Counted from the first letter of the stretch, positions 36,167 through 45,213 are shown. The stretch: DNA of 60,223 nucleotides from Paraburkholderia sp. CNPSo 3272 (GCF_024206495.1 NZ_JAMBPQ010000043.1:1-60223), one strand, 5' to 3'. Made by a program: numbers and translations. Notes: a model not told the origin generated them from the letters alone.

Positions 36167-36958
36167 CTAGTCCGCTGTGCGTACGTCCGCGAAATCGCGC
36201 GCGAGCTTGCGCGCCGCGTTCGCGAACATCAGGATGTCCACGCCCGTCGCGACGAACGTGCAGCCGAGCTCCAGGTAATGACGCGCGAGCGCCGGGTCGG
36301 ACGTGAGTGTGCCCGCCGCCTTGCCCGACGCGACGATCGTGCGGATCGCGCCGTCGATCGCCTGCTGCACTTCGGGATGCGTGGCCTTGCCGCGATGGCC
36401 CATCGAAGCCGCGAGGTCGGCCGGCCCAATGAACACGCCGTCCACGCCGTCCACCGCGCAGATCGATTCGAGATTGCCCAGCGCCGTCGCCGTTTCGGCT
36501 TGCACGAGCAGGCACACTTCGTCATCCGAAATATCGAGGTAATCGGTACGCAGACTCCAGCGCGACGCGCGGCCCACGGCGCTGCCCACGCCGCGAATTC
36601 CATGCGGCGGATAGCGCACAGCGGCGACGAGCGCGCGTGCTTCGTCGGCGGTATCGACCATCGGCACAAGCAGGTTGCGCGCGCCGATATCGAGCAGACG
36701 CTTGAGCAGCGCCGGATCGCCGTTCACGGGGCGCACGACCGGCTCGCCCGGGTACGCTGCCACGGCCTGCAATTGCGCGAGGATCGTGCGCAACTCGTTG
36801 GGTGCATGCTCGCTGTCGATGAGGAGCCAGTCGAAGCCGGCCGTCGCGCTCACCTCGGCGAGGTAGGGATCGGCCATGGAAAGCCAGAAGCCGACCTGCT
36901 TCCTGCGCGCGGCCAGCGCCGCCTTGAACGGATTAGGCCCTGACGTCTGCGGGTTCAT
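36167..36958 (-). CDS. garL: HpcH/HpaI-family aldolase, probable 5-keto-4-deoxy-D-glucarate aldolase
   Basis: The 263-aa class II pyruvate aldolase has GFWLSMADPYLAEVSATAGF, DWLLIDSEHAPNELRTIL, VVRPVNGDPALLKRLLDIGA, NLLVPMVDTADEA and GPADLAASMGHRGKATHP, all typical of GarL/HpaI with metal ligands Glu and Asp and an Arg. In this operon it would split 5-keto-4-deoxyglucarate into pyruvate and tartronate semialdehyde. ATG 36958 overlaps the end of the permease gene by 26 nt. CAGGAGACA lies upstream and matches the small RNA anti-SD segment. 4-hydroxy-2-oxoheptanedioate aldolase (HpaI) is the alternative name. Confidence 0.83.
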   Translation of the reverse strand: MNPQTSGPNPFKAALAARRKQVGFWLSMADPYLAEVSATAGFDWLLIDSEHAPNELRTILAQLQAVAAYPGEPVVRPVNGDPALLKRLLDIGARNLLVPMVDTADEARALVAAVRYPPHGIRGVGSAVGRASRWSLRTDYLDISDDEVCLLVQAETATALGNLESICAVDGVDGVFIGPADLAASMGHRGKATHPEVQQAIDGAIRTIVASGKAAGTLTSDPALARHYLELGCTFVATGVDILMFANAARKLARDFADVRTAD

Positions 36959-38267
36959 GAATGCGTGTCTCCTGTGAGGGGTCGCCGAATTGAATGGGTT
37001 CCACCTTGCCGAGGAGGAACAGATAGTTGACGATCGCAACGCCGATCAGCGCTGCCGAGAACAGCAGCGCGGCAACGAACGAGCCGGTCGCGCCGACGAT
37101 GGCGCCCGTGACGATCGGGCCGACCACGCCACCGAGATTCGACACCGAGTTTTGCAGGCCCGCGATCATCGAAACCGCATTGGGCGGCGCGACGTCGCCG
37201 GGCAGCGCCCACACCTGCGAGGCCGCGACCGTGGTGCCGGACTTCGCGATGCACAGCAGCAGCACCGCCACGAGCGCCGAATGCGCGAACGCCGCGAAGC
37301 CGATGCTCGCCGCCATCACGAGCCCGATCACGAGAAAGAGCTTGCGCGTTGCCGTGAGAGAAAGCTTGCCGCTCGCAAACACGCGATCCGAGGCCCAGCC
37401 CGCGAAAATCTCGACCACGATCGACACGAGCAGCGGCAACGAGGCCATCCAGCCCATTTGCAGCACGCTCATGCCGCGCTCCTTCATCAAATACGTGGGC
37501 AGCCACGTAATGAAGAAGTACGAGTTGTAGTTGATCATGAAAAAGCCGATGCACATCGCCCACACGTTGCGGTGCGCAAGCAGCTTGCGCCATGGCGGAC
37601 GCACGGGCGGCTGCGCGTTTTGCGCGCCTTTATCGCTTTCGATGTGCGCGAGTTCCGCCGCATTCACGTGCCGATGATCGGCGGGTGAATCGGTGAAGCT
37701 CACCAGCCACGCAACGAACCACACGATGCCGAGCAGGCCCGTGAGCACGAAGGTCATCTTCCAGTCGAACGCGGCCAGCATCCACGCGATCAGCGGCAAG
37801 GCGATCGCGCCGCCGAGCTTCGAGCCGCTGTCGAAAATGCCCGCGACGGTCGCGCGTTCCTTGCGCGGAAACCAGCGCGTGGCGATACCGGCGTTGCTCG
37901 GGTACGCACCCGCTTCGCCCACGCCCAGCGCCACGCGAAAGGCGACGAGCGAGCGAAAGCCGCTCGCGAGGCCCGTCATCGCGGTCGCGAGCGACCACCA
38001 GAGCACCGCGAAACCCAGCACTTTCTTCTGGCCGAGGCGATCGGCGAGCAAGCCCGCGGGCAATTGCAGCAGCGCATACGACCAGAAGAACGCCGACATG
38101 ACGATGCCCATCTGCATCGCGTCGAGATGAAACTCCGACTGAATTTTCGGGGCCGCCGCCGAGAGCACCGTGCGATCGATATAGTTGATCGCGATCGCGG
38201 CCCACATGAGGCCCGCGACCCACCAGCGCATCTTCGAACGGCCATGCCGTTGTGCAGTTTCGAGCAT
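36933..38267 (-). CDS. MFS permease of the GudP/GarP (anion:cation symporter) type
   Basis: The 444-aa 12-TM transporter has WVAGLMWAAIAINYIDRTVL, YALLQLPAGLLADRLGQKKV and FPRKERATVAGIFDSGSKLG, characteristic of D-glucarate/galactarate/hexuronate permeases (GudP, ExuT group). It lies between garD (55 nt) and garL (26-nt overlap), so uptake of an aldarate is the obvious role. It is very similar to the product of 42504-43835 (most of the sequence identical by eye). GGGAGAC is upstream of the ATG. Confidence 0.88.
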   Translation of the reverse strand: MLETAQRHGRSKMRWWVAGLMWAAIAINYIDRTVLSAAAPKIQSEFHLDAMQMGIVMSAFFWSYALLQLPAGLLADRLGQKKVLGFAVLWWSLATAMTGLASGFRSLVAFRVALGVGEAGAYPSNAGIATRWFPRKERATVAGIFDSGSKLGGAIALPLIAWMLAAFDWKMTFVLTGLLGIVWFVAWLVSFTDSPADHRHVNAAELAHIESDKGAQNAQPPVRPPWRKLLAHRNVWAMCIGFFMINYNSYFFITWLPTYLMKERGMSVLQMGWMASLPLLVSIVVEIFAGWASDRVFASGKLSLTATRKLFLVIGLVMAASIGFAAFAHSALVAVLLLCIAKSGTTVAASQVWALPGDVAPPNAVSMIAGLQNSVSNLGGVVGPIVTGAIVGATGSFVAALLFSAALIGVAIVNYLFLLGKVEPIQFGDPSQETRIHEPADVRA

Positions 38268-38322
38268 CTGCCGTCTCCCTACCTGTTCTATTGATGTCGA
38301 TTCAAGGCGCAGCTACGCGCCC

Positions 38323-39870
38323 TCAGCTCACGATGCCCATGTGCCAGGGCACGAACTCGTTGTCGCCGAGCCCGAGCAGCTCGCTCTTCGTGCGCTCGCC
38401 CGAAGCCGCGCGCACGATCAGATCGAAGATGTCCTGACCCATTTCCTCGATCGTGCGTTCGCCGTCGATCACGAGACCGCAATTGATGTCCATATCCTCT
38501 TCGAGGCGCGTGAACATGGGCGTGTTGCTCGCGAGCTTGAGCGTCGGCGCGGGCTTCGAGCCGAACATGGAGCCGCGGCCCGTGGTGAAGCAGATCAGGT
38601 TCGCGCCGCTCGCGATCTGGCCTGTCACCGCGACGGGATCGTAGCCGGGCGAATCCATGAACACGAAGCCCGCGCGATCGATCGGCTCTGCATATTCGTA
38701 CACGGCTTGCAGCGGCGTCGTGCCGCCCTTCATTGCGGAACCGAGCGACTTTTCGAAGATGTTGGCGAGACCGCCCTGCTGGTTGCCCGGCCCGACCACG
38801 CCGTTGAACTGACCATTCTGGCCGCGCGTATAACGCTCCCACCACGCGAGCCGGTCGAGCAGCTTCTGGCCGACTTCGGGCGACACGGCGCGGCGTGTGA
38901 GCATGTATTCGACGCCGTGAATCTCGGGCGTTTCGGAGAGGATCGCGGTGCCGCCATGCCGCACGAGCAGGTCCATTGCCGCGCCCAGCGCAGGATTCGC
39001 GGTGATGCCCGAGAAGCCGTCCGAGCCGCCGCATTCGAGACCGATCTTCAGATGGCTAACGGGCACCGGCGTGCGCACGATGTCGTTCGCGGCGGGCAGC
39101 ATGGCCTGCACTGCCTGGATTCCGGCTTCGATCGTCGCGCGCGTGCCGCCCGTATCCTGCATCACCAGCGCGTGCACGGCCTTGCCCGTCTTCAATCCTT
39201 GCGAGTCGAGCAGATCGCCGACCTGGTTGCGCTCGCACCCCAGCCCGACGATAAGCACGCCGCCCAGGTTAGGATGACGCGCGTAGCCCGCAATGGTGCG
39301 GCGGAGCACGTCGAAGTGCTCGCTCGGCGAGGACATGCCGCAGCCGCTGGTTTGCGCAAACGCGACCACGCCGTCGACATTGGGATAATCGCGCAGCCGC
39401 TCGGGTGTGAAGTAGTCGGCGATATGGCGAATGACCGTGGCCGAGCAGTTGACCGACGCGATGATGCCGACGAAGTTGCGCGTGGCGACGCGGCCGTCGG
39501 GCCGTACGATGCCGTTGAACGTCGCGCGCTGTTCCGGCGCGACGTAGTCGACGGGCCTCACGTCGAGACCGAAGCCTGGATCGCGGTCGAAATCGACGAG
39601 CGTGATGTTGTGCGTGTGGACGTGGTCGCCGGGCTCGATGTCGCGCGCGGCTACGCCGATCACGGTGTCGTACTTGCGGATGGGCTCGCCCGACGCAATG
39701 CGCCGCGCCGCCACCTTGTGGCCCGCGGCGACCTGCGCGCGCAGGCGAATCGCGGCGCCTTCGATCGAGACTTGATGCCCGATTGTCAGCGGCTCGCGCG
39801 CGATCAGGACGTTGTCGTTCGGGTTGAGCCGGATTAACGGCCCGCTATAGGACTTGTTGGACTGGAGCAT
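38323..39870 (-). CDS. garD: UxaA-family aldarate dehydratase, probable galactarate dehydratase
   Basis: The 515-aa protein has an N-terminal SAF domain (about 1-95; PLIRLNPNDNVLIAREPLTI) and a C-terminal UxaA-type dehydratase (about 120-515; VATRNFVGIIASVNCSATVI, FAQTSGCGMSSP, GLGCERNQV, GLECGGSDGFSGITANPALG). Length is close to GarD (~520 aa), which yields 5-keto-4-deoxyglucarate; altronate dehydratase UxaA is similar in fold. The aldolase and GudP-type permease downstream favour galactarate. The start at 39870 (MLQSNKSYSG) is chosen over an upstream in-frame ATG because CGGAGACA precedes it. It is first in the operon, divergent from the LacI gene across a long operator. Confidence 0.84.
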   Translation of the reverse strand: MLQSNKSYSGPLIRLNPNDNVLIAREPLTIGHQVSIEGAAIRLRAQVAAGHKVAARRIASGEPIRKYDTVIGVAARDIEPGDHVHTHNITLVDFDRDPGFGLDVRPVDYVAPEQRATFNGIVRPDGRVATRNFVGIIASVNCSATVIRHIADYFTPERLRDYPNVDGVVAFAQTSGCGMSSPSEHFDVLRRTIAGYARHPNLGGVLIVGLGCERNQVGDLLDSQGLKTGKAVHALVMQDTGGTRATIEAGIQAVQAMLPAANDIVRTPVPVSHLKIGLECGGSDGFSGITANPALGAAMDLLVRHGGTAILSETPEIHGVEYMLTRRAVSPEVGQKLLDRLAWWERYTRGQNGQFNGVVGPGNQQGGLANIFEKSLGSAMKGGTTPLQAVYEYAEPIDRAGFVFMDSPGYDPVAVTGQIASGANLICFTTGRGSMFGSKPAPTLKLASNTPMFTRLEEDMDINCGLVIDGERTIEEMGQDIFDLIVRAASGERTKSELLGLGDNEFVPWHMGIVS

Positions 39871-39977
39871 TCGCCTGTCTCCGCTGACGATCCGGAGGGC
39901 GAGCGGCACCTGCTCCGGTCCCATGCGAGATGGTTGCTGGCCGCGCCGGGGAACGCGCCGCCTTTCGTTCTGGAATC

Positions 39978-40006
39978 ACGTTACCGGTTAATGTAACCGG
40001 TAACGT
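39978..40006. promoter_or_regulatory. LacI-type operator 1 (long palindrome)
   Basis: A perfect inverted repeat: arm ACGTTACCGGTTA, spacer ATG, then its complement (13-bp arms). It lies between garD (start 39870) and the LacI gene (start 40075). Its 25-bp core recurs with two changes at 43909-43933. Even-spaced LacI-family sites of this type are usually bound by the adjacent regulator. Confidence 0.8.
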
Positions 40007-40074
40007 AGATGCCATCCTAGTATAGTTTTGGGATAATTGCCAACACCTTTTTTGCAGCAGGAGCGCCCGCGCCC

Positions 40075-41127
40075 GTGACCAAGACTTCGACAGAATTCGC
40101 CCCGCCCGCCGCCGGCACCGCGTCGCGGCGTGCCCGCAAGAACACCGGCCGGGTCACGCTCAGCGATCTGGCCCGTCTGACCGGGGTCACGAAGGTCACG
40201 GTTTCACGCGCCCTCAACAATCCCGAACTCGTTTCGGTCGAAACCCTGGAACGCGTGCGCGAAGCCGTGCGGCAAACGGGCTACACGCCCGACCTGATAG
40301 CGGGTTCGCTCGCCTCGAATCGCAGCCACCTCGTCGTCGCGCTGATCCCGGCGATGGCGGGCAGCGTGTTCCAGGAGACCGTCGCGGCCCTGACCGCGGA
40401 GCTGGAGACGGCCGGCTATCAGTTGCTGCTCGGCCAGAGCGGCTACGACGAGTCGCGCGAAGAGGCGCTGCTCGACGCCATCATCGGCCGGCGTCCGGCC
40501 GGCATCGTGCTCACCGGCGTGATCCACTCGGAGGCGTCGCGGCAGAAGCTGCGCGCGGCCGGCATTCCCGTGGTCGAAACGTGGGACATCACCCGCTCGC
40601 CGCTCGACATGCTGATCGGCTTCTCGCACACGCGCGTGGGCGAAGCGGCTGCACGCTACCTGCGTGAGCGCGGCGCGCGGCATCCGGCCATCGTCACGCC
40701 GGGCGACCGCCGGGCGATGCTGCGCGCCGACGCCTTCATCGAAGCCTTCGGCAGCGAGCGCGAGATTCCCGTGGCCGCCGTGCCCTCACCTGCGCATCTC
40801 GGCGACGGACGGCGCGCGTTCGCGAAGCTGCTCGACGAACATCCGCAGATCGACGCGATTTTCTGCGGCGCCGACATCATGGCGCTCGGCGTGCTCATGG
40901 AGGCCCATGCGCGCACGCTCGACGTGCCCGGGCGCCTCAAGGTGATCGGCTACGGCGACCAGAATTTCGCCGCCGACACCGACCCGCCGCTCACGACCAT
41001 TCGCATCGACGGCACGAAGATCGGCAAGCTGGCAGCGTCCATGCTGATCGAGAAAATCGAGACCGGCACGAGCAAGCGTGCGAAAGTCGACGTCGGTTTC
41101 ACACTGATCGAGCGCGGCTCGGCTTGA
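40075..41127 (+). CDS. LacI-family regulator of the aldarate locus
   Basis: The 350-aa protein begins from a GTG at 40075 and carries a basic N-terminal extension of about 25 residues. The LacI helix-turn-helix VTLSDLARLTGVTKVTVSRA (about 27-46) and hinge ALNNPELVSVETLERVREAV follow, then the periplasmic-binding-like core (AGSVFQETVAALTAELETAG to LTTIRIDGTKIGKLAASML). It is GntR/UxuR-like and divergent from garD. The two long palindromes at 39978 and 43909 are its likely operators, so it would control garD-permease-garL-gabD and the second permease, plus itself. AGGAG is rather far (about 12 nt) from the GTG. Confidence 0.88.
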   Translation: MTKTSTEFAPPAAGTASRRARKNTGRVTLSDLARLTGVTKVTVSRALNNPELVSVETLERVREAVRQTGYTPDLIAGSLASNRSHLVVALIPAMAGSVFQETVAALTAELETAGYQLLLGQSGYDESREEALLDAIIGRRPAGIVLTGVIHSEASRQKLRAAGIPVVETWDITRSPLDMLIGFSHTRVGEAAARYLRERGARHPAIVTPGDRRAMLRADAFIEAFGSEREIPVAAVPSPAHLGDGRRAFAKLLDEHPQIDAIFCGADIMALGVLMEAHARTLDVPGRLKVIGYGDQNFAADTDPPLTTIRIDGTKIGKLAASMLIEKIETGTSKRAKVDVGFTLIERGSA

Positions 41128-41154
41128 GACTCATTGCGTCGCGATGACCACGCA

Positions 41155-41185
41155 AAAAGGCCTCGCGATCATCGCGAGGCCTTTT
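41155..41185. terminator. Bidirectional terminator
   Basis: AAAAGGCCTCGCGAT, one unpaired C, then its exact complement ATCGCGAGGCCTTTT, between the convergent LacI and porin genes. The A run on one side and T run on the other serve both directions. Confidence 0.85.
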
Positions 41186-41208
41186 GCTTTTAACGCGTGA
41201 AGGCGCGC

Positions 41209-42396
41209 TCAGAACTTCGTGCGGATGCCCGTGAACACGTCGACCTGACGATTCGTGGACGACGCGCCGCCCGCATACGCGATCGCCGCGATCCGGCTGT
41301 AAGTCGAACCCACGCGCGTCGACGCGTCGCCGGCCGCGAGCTGATACGTGCCCGAAAGGTAGACGTCCGTGCGCTTCGAGAGCGCGTAATCCACGCCCAG
41401 CGTGAACTGATGCCACTTCGGCTTGAGCGTCGCGCCGCCCGTGCCCGGCAGACCGTTCGCGCGGCCGTCGGTGAACGTGTACACCCCGATCAGCGTCGTG
41501 GCCGGCGTGAGCGAGTAGCGCAGATTCGCGTCGTAGTTGTTGAATTTGCGCGTGGAACCGTCGTTGTAGTTGAGTTCGGTGTGGCTGAAGGCAAAGCCCG
41601 CAATCGCGCTGCCGATCTTGTAGTTCGCGCCGGCCACCGCAATCTGCTGACGGGCTACGCCGCCGTCGAGGCCGTAGAAGAACCCCCCGCTGTAGTCGTC
41701 GCCGGTCGTGCTCGATGCGCCGCCGACCGCGCCGCTCGTGTTGGCCGTCGTGTTCGGATGATCGAGCAGCACGTAGCCGCCGCCGATCGAAAGCGGCCCG
41801 TTCACGTAGTTGGCGGCGATGCCCCAGGCGCGATTGTTGCCGAAGCCTTGCCCGGCCGAGCCGCTCGCCTGGTTGCTGAACGCGTACATGCCGTCGACAG
41901 TGAAGCCCGCGATGGTTTCGCTGCGGAACTTCACCGCGTTGTTGATGCGGAACGTCTGGTTCAGGTTGTCGTTGTCGCCCACGTGCGTGGACGGCGACCA
42001 CGTGCCCGGACCCGCGTATTGCGCGACCAGATCCGCGAGCGGTTCATACTGGCGCCCGAGCGTGAACGTGCCGATGCCGCTCTTCGCAATGCCCACGAAC
42101 GCGCTGCGGCCGAACAGGCGCCCGCCCTGTGCGGCGGTGCCGTCGCTGGGCTTGAAACCGCCTTCGAGCGTGAATACCGCGCTTAAACCGCCGCCGAGAT
42201 CCTCGTTGCCTTTCAGGCCCCAACGGCTGCCGCTCAGGCGGCCGCTCGTCAGCTGGAACGCCGAGCCGCCCTTGATGTTGTTGACATAGCCGATACCGGC
42301 ATCGACGAGACCATACAACGTGACGGAACTCTGGGCCTGCGCCACGACGGGTGCGACGGACAAAAGCCCGGCCGCTGCGAAAAGTGCTTTTTTCAT
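41209..42396 (-). CDS. Outer-membrane porin (Gram-negative trimeric type)
   Basis: The 395-aa porin has a signal peptide (MKKALFAAAGLLSVAPVVAQAQ). The barrel begins SSVTLYGLVDAGIGYVNNIK and includes GSRWGLKGNEDLGGGLSAVF, a typical OpcP/OmpC-like start, and ends in aromatic RQVDVFTGIRTKF, as required for outer-membrane insertion. It lies in the aldarate locus between the regulator and the second permease and may provide outer-membrane entry for the anionic sugar acids. The LacI palindrome is not seen at its own promoter; it lies upstream of the permease 1.5 kb away. Confidence 0.88.
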   Translation of the reverse strand: MKKALFAAAGLLSVAPVVAQAQSSVTLYGLVDAGIGYVNNIKGGSAFQLTSGRLSGSRWGLKGNEDLGGGLSAVFTLEGGFKPSDGTAAQGGRLFGRSAFVGIAKSGIGTFTLGRQYEPLADLVAQYAGPGTWSPSTHVGDNDNLNQTFRINNAVKFRSETIAGFTVDGMYAFSNQASGSAGQGFGNNRAWGIAANYVNGPLSIGGGYVLLDHPNTTANTSGAVGGASSTTGDDYSGGFFYGLDGGVARQQIAVAGANYKIGSAIAGFAFSHTELNYNDGSTRKFNNYDANLRYSLTPATTLIGVYTFTDGRANGLPGTGGATLKPKWHQFTLGVDYALSKRTDVYLSGTYQLAAGDASTRVGSTYSRIAAIAYAGGASSTNRQVDVFTGIRTKF

Positions 42397-42503
42397 ACAG
42401 GTGATCTGTCTGGTTTTAATATTTACAGGAGTACTACGGATTCCGGCCTCAAGGGATCAGCGGGAATGCTTCCATCGACACAACGAAGATCGATCCGGTG
42501 GAA

Positions 42504-43835
42504 TTACGGGGCGTTGCTGTACTCGCGCGCCTGCGGCTGCGTCGAAGCACCGTCGAGACGAATCGGCTCGACCTTGCCCAGCAGGAACAGATAGTTGACG
42601 ATCGCCACGCCGATCAGCGCCGACGACACTACAAGCGCGGGCACGAACGAACCCGTCGCGCCGACGATCGCACCCGTGACGACCGGGCCGACCACGCCGC
42701 CGATGTTCGATACCGTGTTCTGCACGCCCGCAACCATCGACACGGCGTTGCGCGGCGCGACGTCGGCCGGCAGCGCCCAGACCTGCGAAGCCGCCACGGT
42801 CGTGCCCGACTTCGCGATGCACAGGAGCAGCACCGCAACAGCGGCCGAATCGGCGAACGCGGCGAAACCGATGATCGACGCCATCAGCAAGCCGATCACG
42901 AGAAAGAGCTTGCGCGTGGCGGTGAGCGAAAGCTTGCCCGAGGCGAACACGCGATCCGACGCCCAGCCCGCGAAGATCTCGACTACGATCGAGGCGAGCA
43001 GCGGCAGCGACGCCATCCAGCCCATTTCCATCATCGTCATGCCGCGTGCCTTCACGAGATACGTGGGCAGCCAGGTGATGAAGAAGTACGAGTTGTAGTT
43101 GATCATGAAGAAGCCGATGCACATCGCCCAGATGTTGCGATGCGCGAGCAGCTTGCGCAGCGGTGGCCTCGCCGCCCCGTCGCTTTGCTGCGCCAGCAAA
43201 TCGCTCTCGATGTACGCGAGTTCCTCGGGATTGACCCGCTTGTGGTCACGCGGCGAATCGCTGAACGTGAATTGCCACACCACGTACCAGATCAGACCGA
43301 GCAAACCGCTGAGCGCGAACGTGATCTTCCAGTCGAACGCCGTGAGCATCGCGGCTATGAGCGGCAGCGCGATCGCGCCGCCGAGCTTCGAACCGCTGTC
43401 GAAGATACCCGCGACCGTGGCGCGCTCCCTGCGCGGAAACCATTTCGACGCAATGCCCGCGTTGCTCGGATACGCGCCCGCCTCGCCCACGCCAAGCGCC
43501 ACGCGCAACGCGACGAGCGACTTGAAACCGTTCGCGACGCCCGTGGCCGCCGTCGCCAGCGACCACCAGAGCACGGCGAAACCGAGCACTTTCTTCTGGC
43601 CCAAACGATCCGCGAGAAACCCCGCGGGCAATTGCAGCAGCGCGTACGACCAGAAGAACGCCGACATGACGACGCCCATTTCGACCGCGCTCAGATGGAA
43701 TTGCGACTGGATGCGCGGCGCCGCCGCCGACAACACCGTTCGATCGATGTAGTTGATCGCAATCGCCGCCCACATGAGCCCGGCAACCCACCAGCGAATC
43801 CTGGAGCGGCTTCGCACGTTGGTGGCCAGATTCAT
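42504..43835 (-). CDS. MFS permease, second GudP/ExuT-type copy
   Basis: The 443-aa transporter is a paralogue of the 36933-38267 product, with nearly the same TM segments (VAGLMWAAIAINYIDRTVLS and others), differing mainly in the N-terminus and central loop. ACAGGAGACAGGAG precedes the ATG at 43835, and the second LacI operator lies 74-98 nt upstream of it. The porin gene is 107 nt downstream on the same strand and may be cotranscribed. The two permeases could have different substrates (for instance glucarate versus galactarate). Confidence 0.87.
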   Translation of the reverse strand: MNLATNVRSRSRIRWWVAGLMWAAIAINYIDRTVLSAAAPRIQSQFHLSAVEMGVVMSAFFWSYALLQLPAGFLADRLGQKKVLGFAVLWWSLATAATGVANGFKSLVALRVALGVGEAGAYPSNAGIASKWFPRRERATVAGIFDSGSKLGGAIALPLIAAMLTAFDWKITFALSGLLGLIWYVVWQFTFSDSPRDHKRVNPEELAYIESDLLAQQSDGAARPPLRKLLAHRNIWAMCIGFFMINYNSYFFITWLPTYLVKARGMTMMEMGWMASLPLLASIVVEIFAGWASDRVFASGKLSLTATRKLFLVIGLLMASIIGFAAFADSAAVAVLLLCIAKSGTTVAASQVWALPADVAPRNAVSMVAGVQNTVSNIGGVVGPVVTGAIVGATGSFVPALVVSSALIGVAIVNYLFLLGKVEPIRLDGASTQPQAREYSNAP

Positions 43836-44259
43836 CTCCTGTCTCCTGTTCTATTAGTAATTTCGCTTGCGGCCGCGCCACAGTGAAGCGCGGTCTGCTT
43901 AGCTCGATGTTACCGTTTACTGTAACCGGTAACATTGGGCGCCATCGTAGTACGCCTGGCGCAGAAATGCCAGCGCCTTTTCCTTGGGGTAATTGCGGAT
44001 ATCCACCTTTCAATTCGCAAGCATTGCCTGCGTGGGCGCGCTTGAACAGCGGCGGACTGGCGACGGGAACAGGCTGACGGATATCCGCACGGGCGTTCGT
44101 GCGGGGAGTGATAGAACTCGCGCGCCATGAGCCGGGCACTCGACGCGGATTTGTCCGCGTAGACCAGAGGAGTCTTAACTAAATTGGCTATGCCTTCGTA
44201 GCGTCCACCGAATCTGTCGATGCTTCGGCGCCTGGCGCGCCGTTAGCCAGTGTTCTAGC
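43836..44259. promoter_or_regulatory. Intergenic region with LacI-type operator 2 at 43909-43933
   Basis: 43909-43933 reads GTTACCGTTTA, C, then TGTAACCGGTAAC: 23 of 25 bases match the operator 1 core. It suits repression of the permease gene. Beyond it (43950-44259) I find nothing recognisable. Confidence 0.75.
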
Positions 44260-45213
44260 CTAGCCGCCGCCCCTGACACGTTCCCAACCGTGCCTCACGG
44301 CCGTCTTGAAGCGCTCCCATCCGCTTTCCGGATATCGCGACTCCCAGTTCGCGCGCGCACTCGCTTCCACGCCCTGCCAGTCGGCCCCGCGAAACCGCTC
44401 GTCGCGTCCGAGCGTGGCGCCGTGTGAATAGGCACGCCGATACTCGTCGTATGACGCCCCCGTATTCGCATAATGTGCGTCGTAGTCCTTTCTAAATTCG
44501 CTGTCGTATGGCTGTTGGTCGTCGTGTTGGCTGCCGAGTCCCGGGTCGCCCATGAAACCCGTCCCCGATGGACGCTGGGCGTTTGACGCAGCCGTGTTGG
44601 CGTCGTGCGCTTGCGCGGTGTGAGGCTGCTTCTCCCCGGCCGTGGCGGGGCCGCGCGCTGCTGTGGCAGGAGCAGCCTGGGTAGGCATCGGCCGCGCCGC
44701 CGATGCGGCCCGCGTGTCGCCTTGCCATCCGTGTGTGACTTCGTGCGGCCTGGCGCGTTCGCCGATTGCGGCGCCGCCCGGATGCGCCGTATGTTCCGGA
44801 CCTGGCGCCTTCGCAGAACCAGTACGCCACGCGTTGGCACGCTCCTCAATGTCGGCTGCGCCCATGCGCAGCATCGTTTCGATCGCCTGATCGATTTGCA
44901 ATTCAGCAATATCGGCGCTGATTACCGTGCCACCGCGCCGGATGAATTCCCTGTAATCCTCCGCATCCGGTGGATACGCTCCTGTCGTGAAGATGCGCGC
45001 GAACAACTGCTCCAGCCGATCGAATACTTTCTTGTGATGGTGCGTATCGACAGCGCCCTGCAAATAGACGCGTGGCCCCTTTTCGCGGGGAGCATCAGCC
45101 GATATCGAGTAGATGGCAATATCCGCCTGCGCTATCCCAGCCTCGCTCAGTGCGCGCTGCGCCGAATACGCATTCGCGTAGCTGTCGAATACGCCTAGCA
45201 CGGTTGGCCTCAT
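44260..45213 (-). CDS. Hypothetical protein with general-stress (GSP17M/YsnF-like) N-terminus
   Basis: The 317-aa protein begins MRPTVLGVFDSYANAYSAQRALSEAGIAQADIAIYSI, like general stress protein 17M domains, with VYLQGAVDTHHHKKVFDRLE and a second strand-helix pair (residues 1-115). A disordered Pro/Ala/Gln/His-rich linker follows (about 125-225). The C-terminus contains the tandem QPYDSEFRKDYDAHYANTGA, SYDEYRRAYSHGATLGRDER and GVEASARANWESRYPESGWE, a pattern also seen in bacterial stress proteins of the YsnF/DUF2382 surroundings. It may be induced by envelope or oxidative stress; no sigma factor site was assigned. Confidence 0.6.
   Translation of the reverse strand: MRPTVLGVFDSYANAYSAQRALSEAGIAQADIAIYSISADAPREKGPRVYLQGAVDTHHHKKVFDRLEQLFARIFTTGAYPPDAEDYREFIRRGGTVISADIAELQIDQAIETMLRMGAADIEERANAWRTGSAKAPGPEHTAHPGGAAIGERARPHEVTHGWQGDTRAASAARPMPTQAAPATAARGPATAGEKQPHTAQAHDANTAASNAQRPSGTGFMGDPGLGSQHDDQQPYDSEFRKDYDAHYANTGASYDEYRRAYSHGATLGRDERFRGADWQGVEASARANWESRYPESGWERFKTAVRHGWERVRGGG

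Noticed and set aside
36955..37593. Long antisense frames in the permease and dehydratase genes
   Set aside because: Typical GC-rich shadow frames with Arg-rich, unstructured translations.
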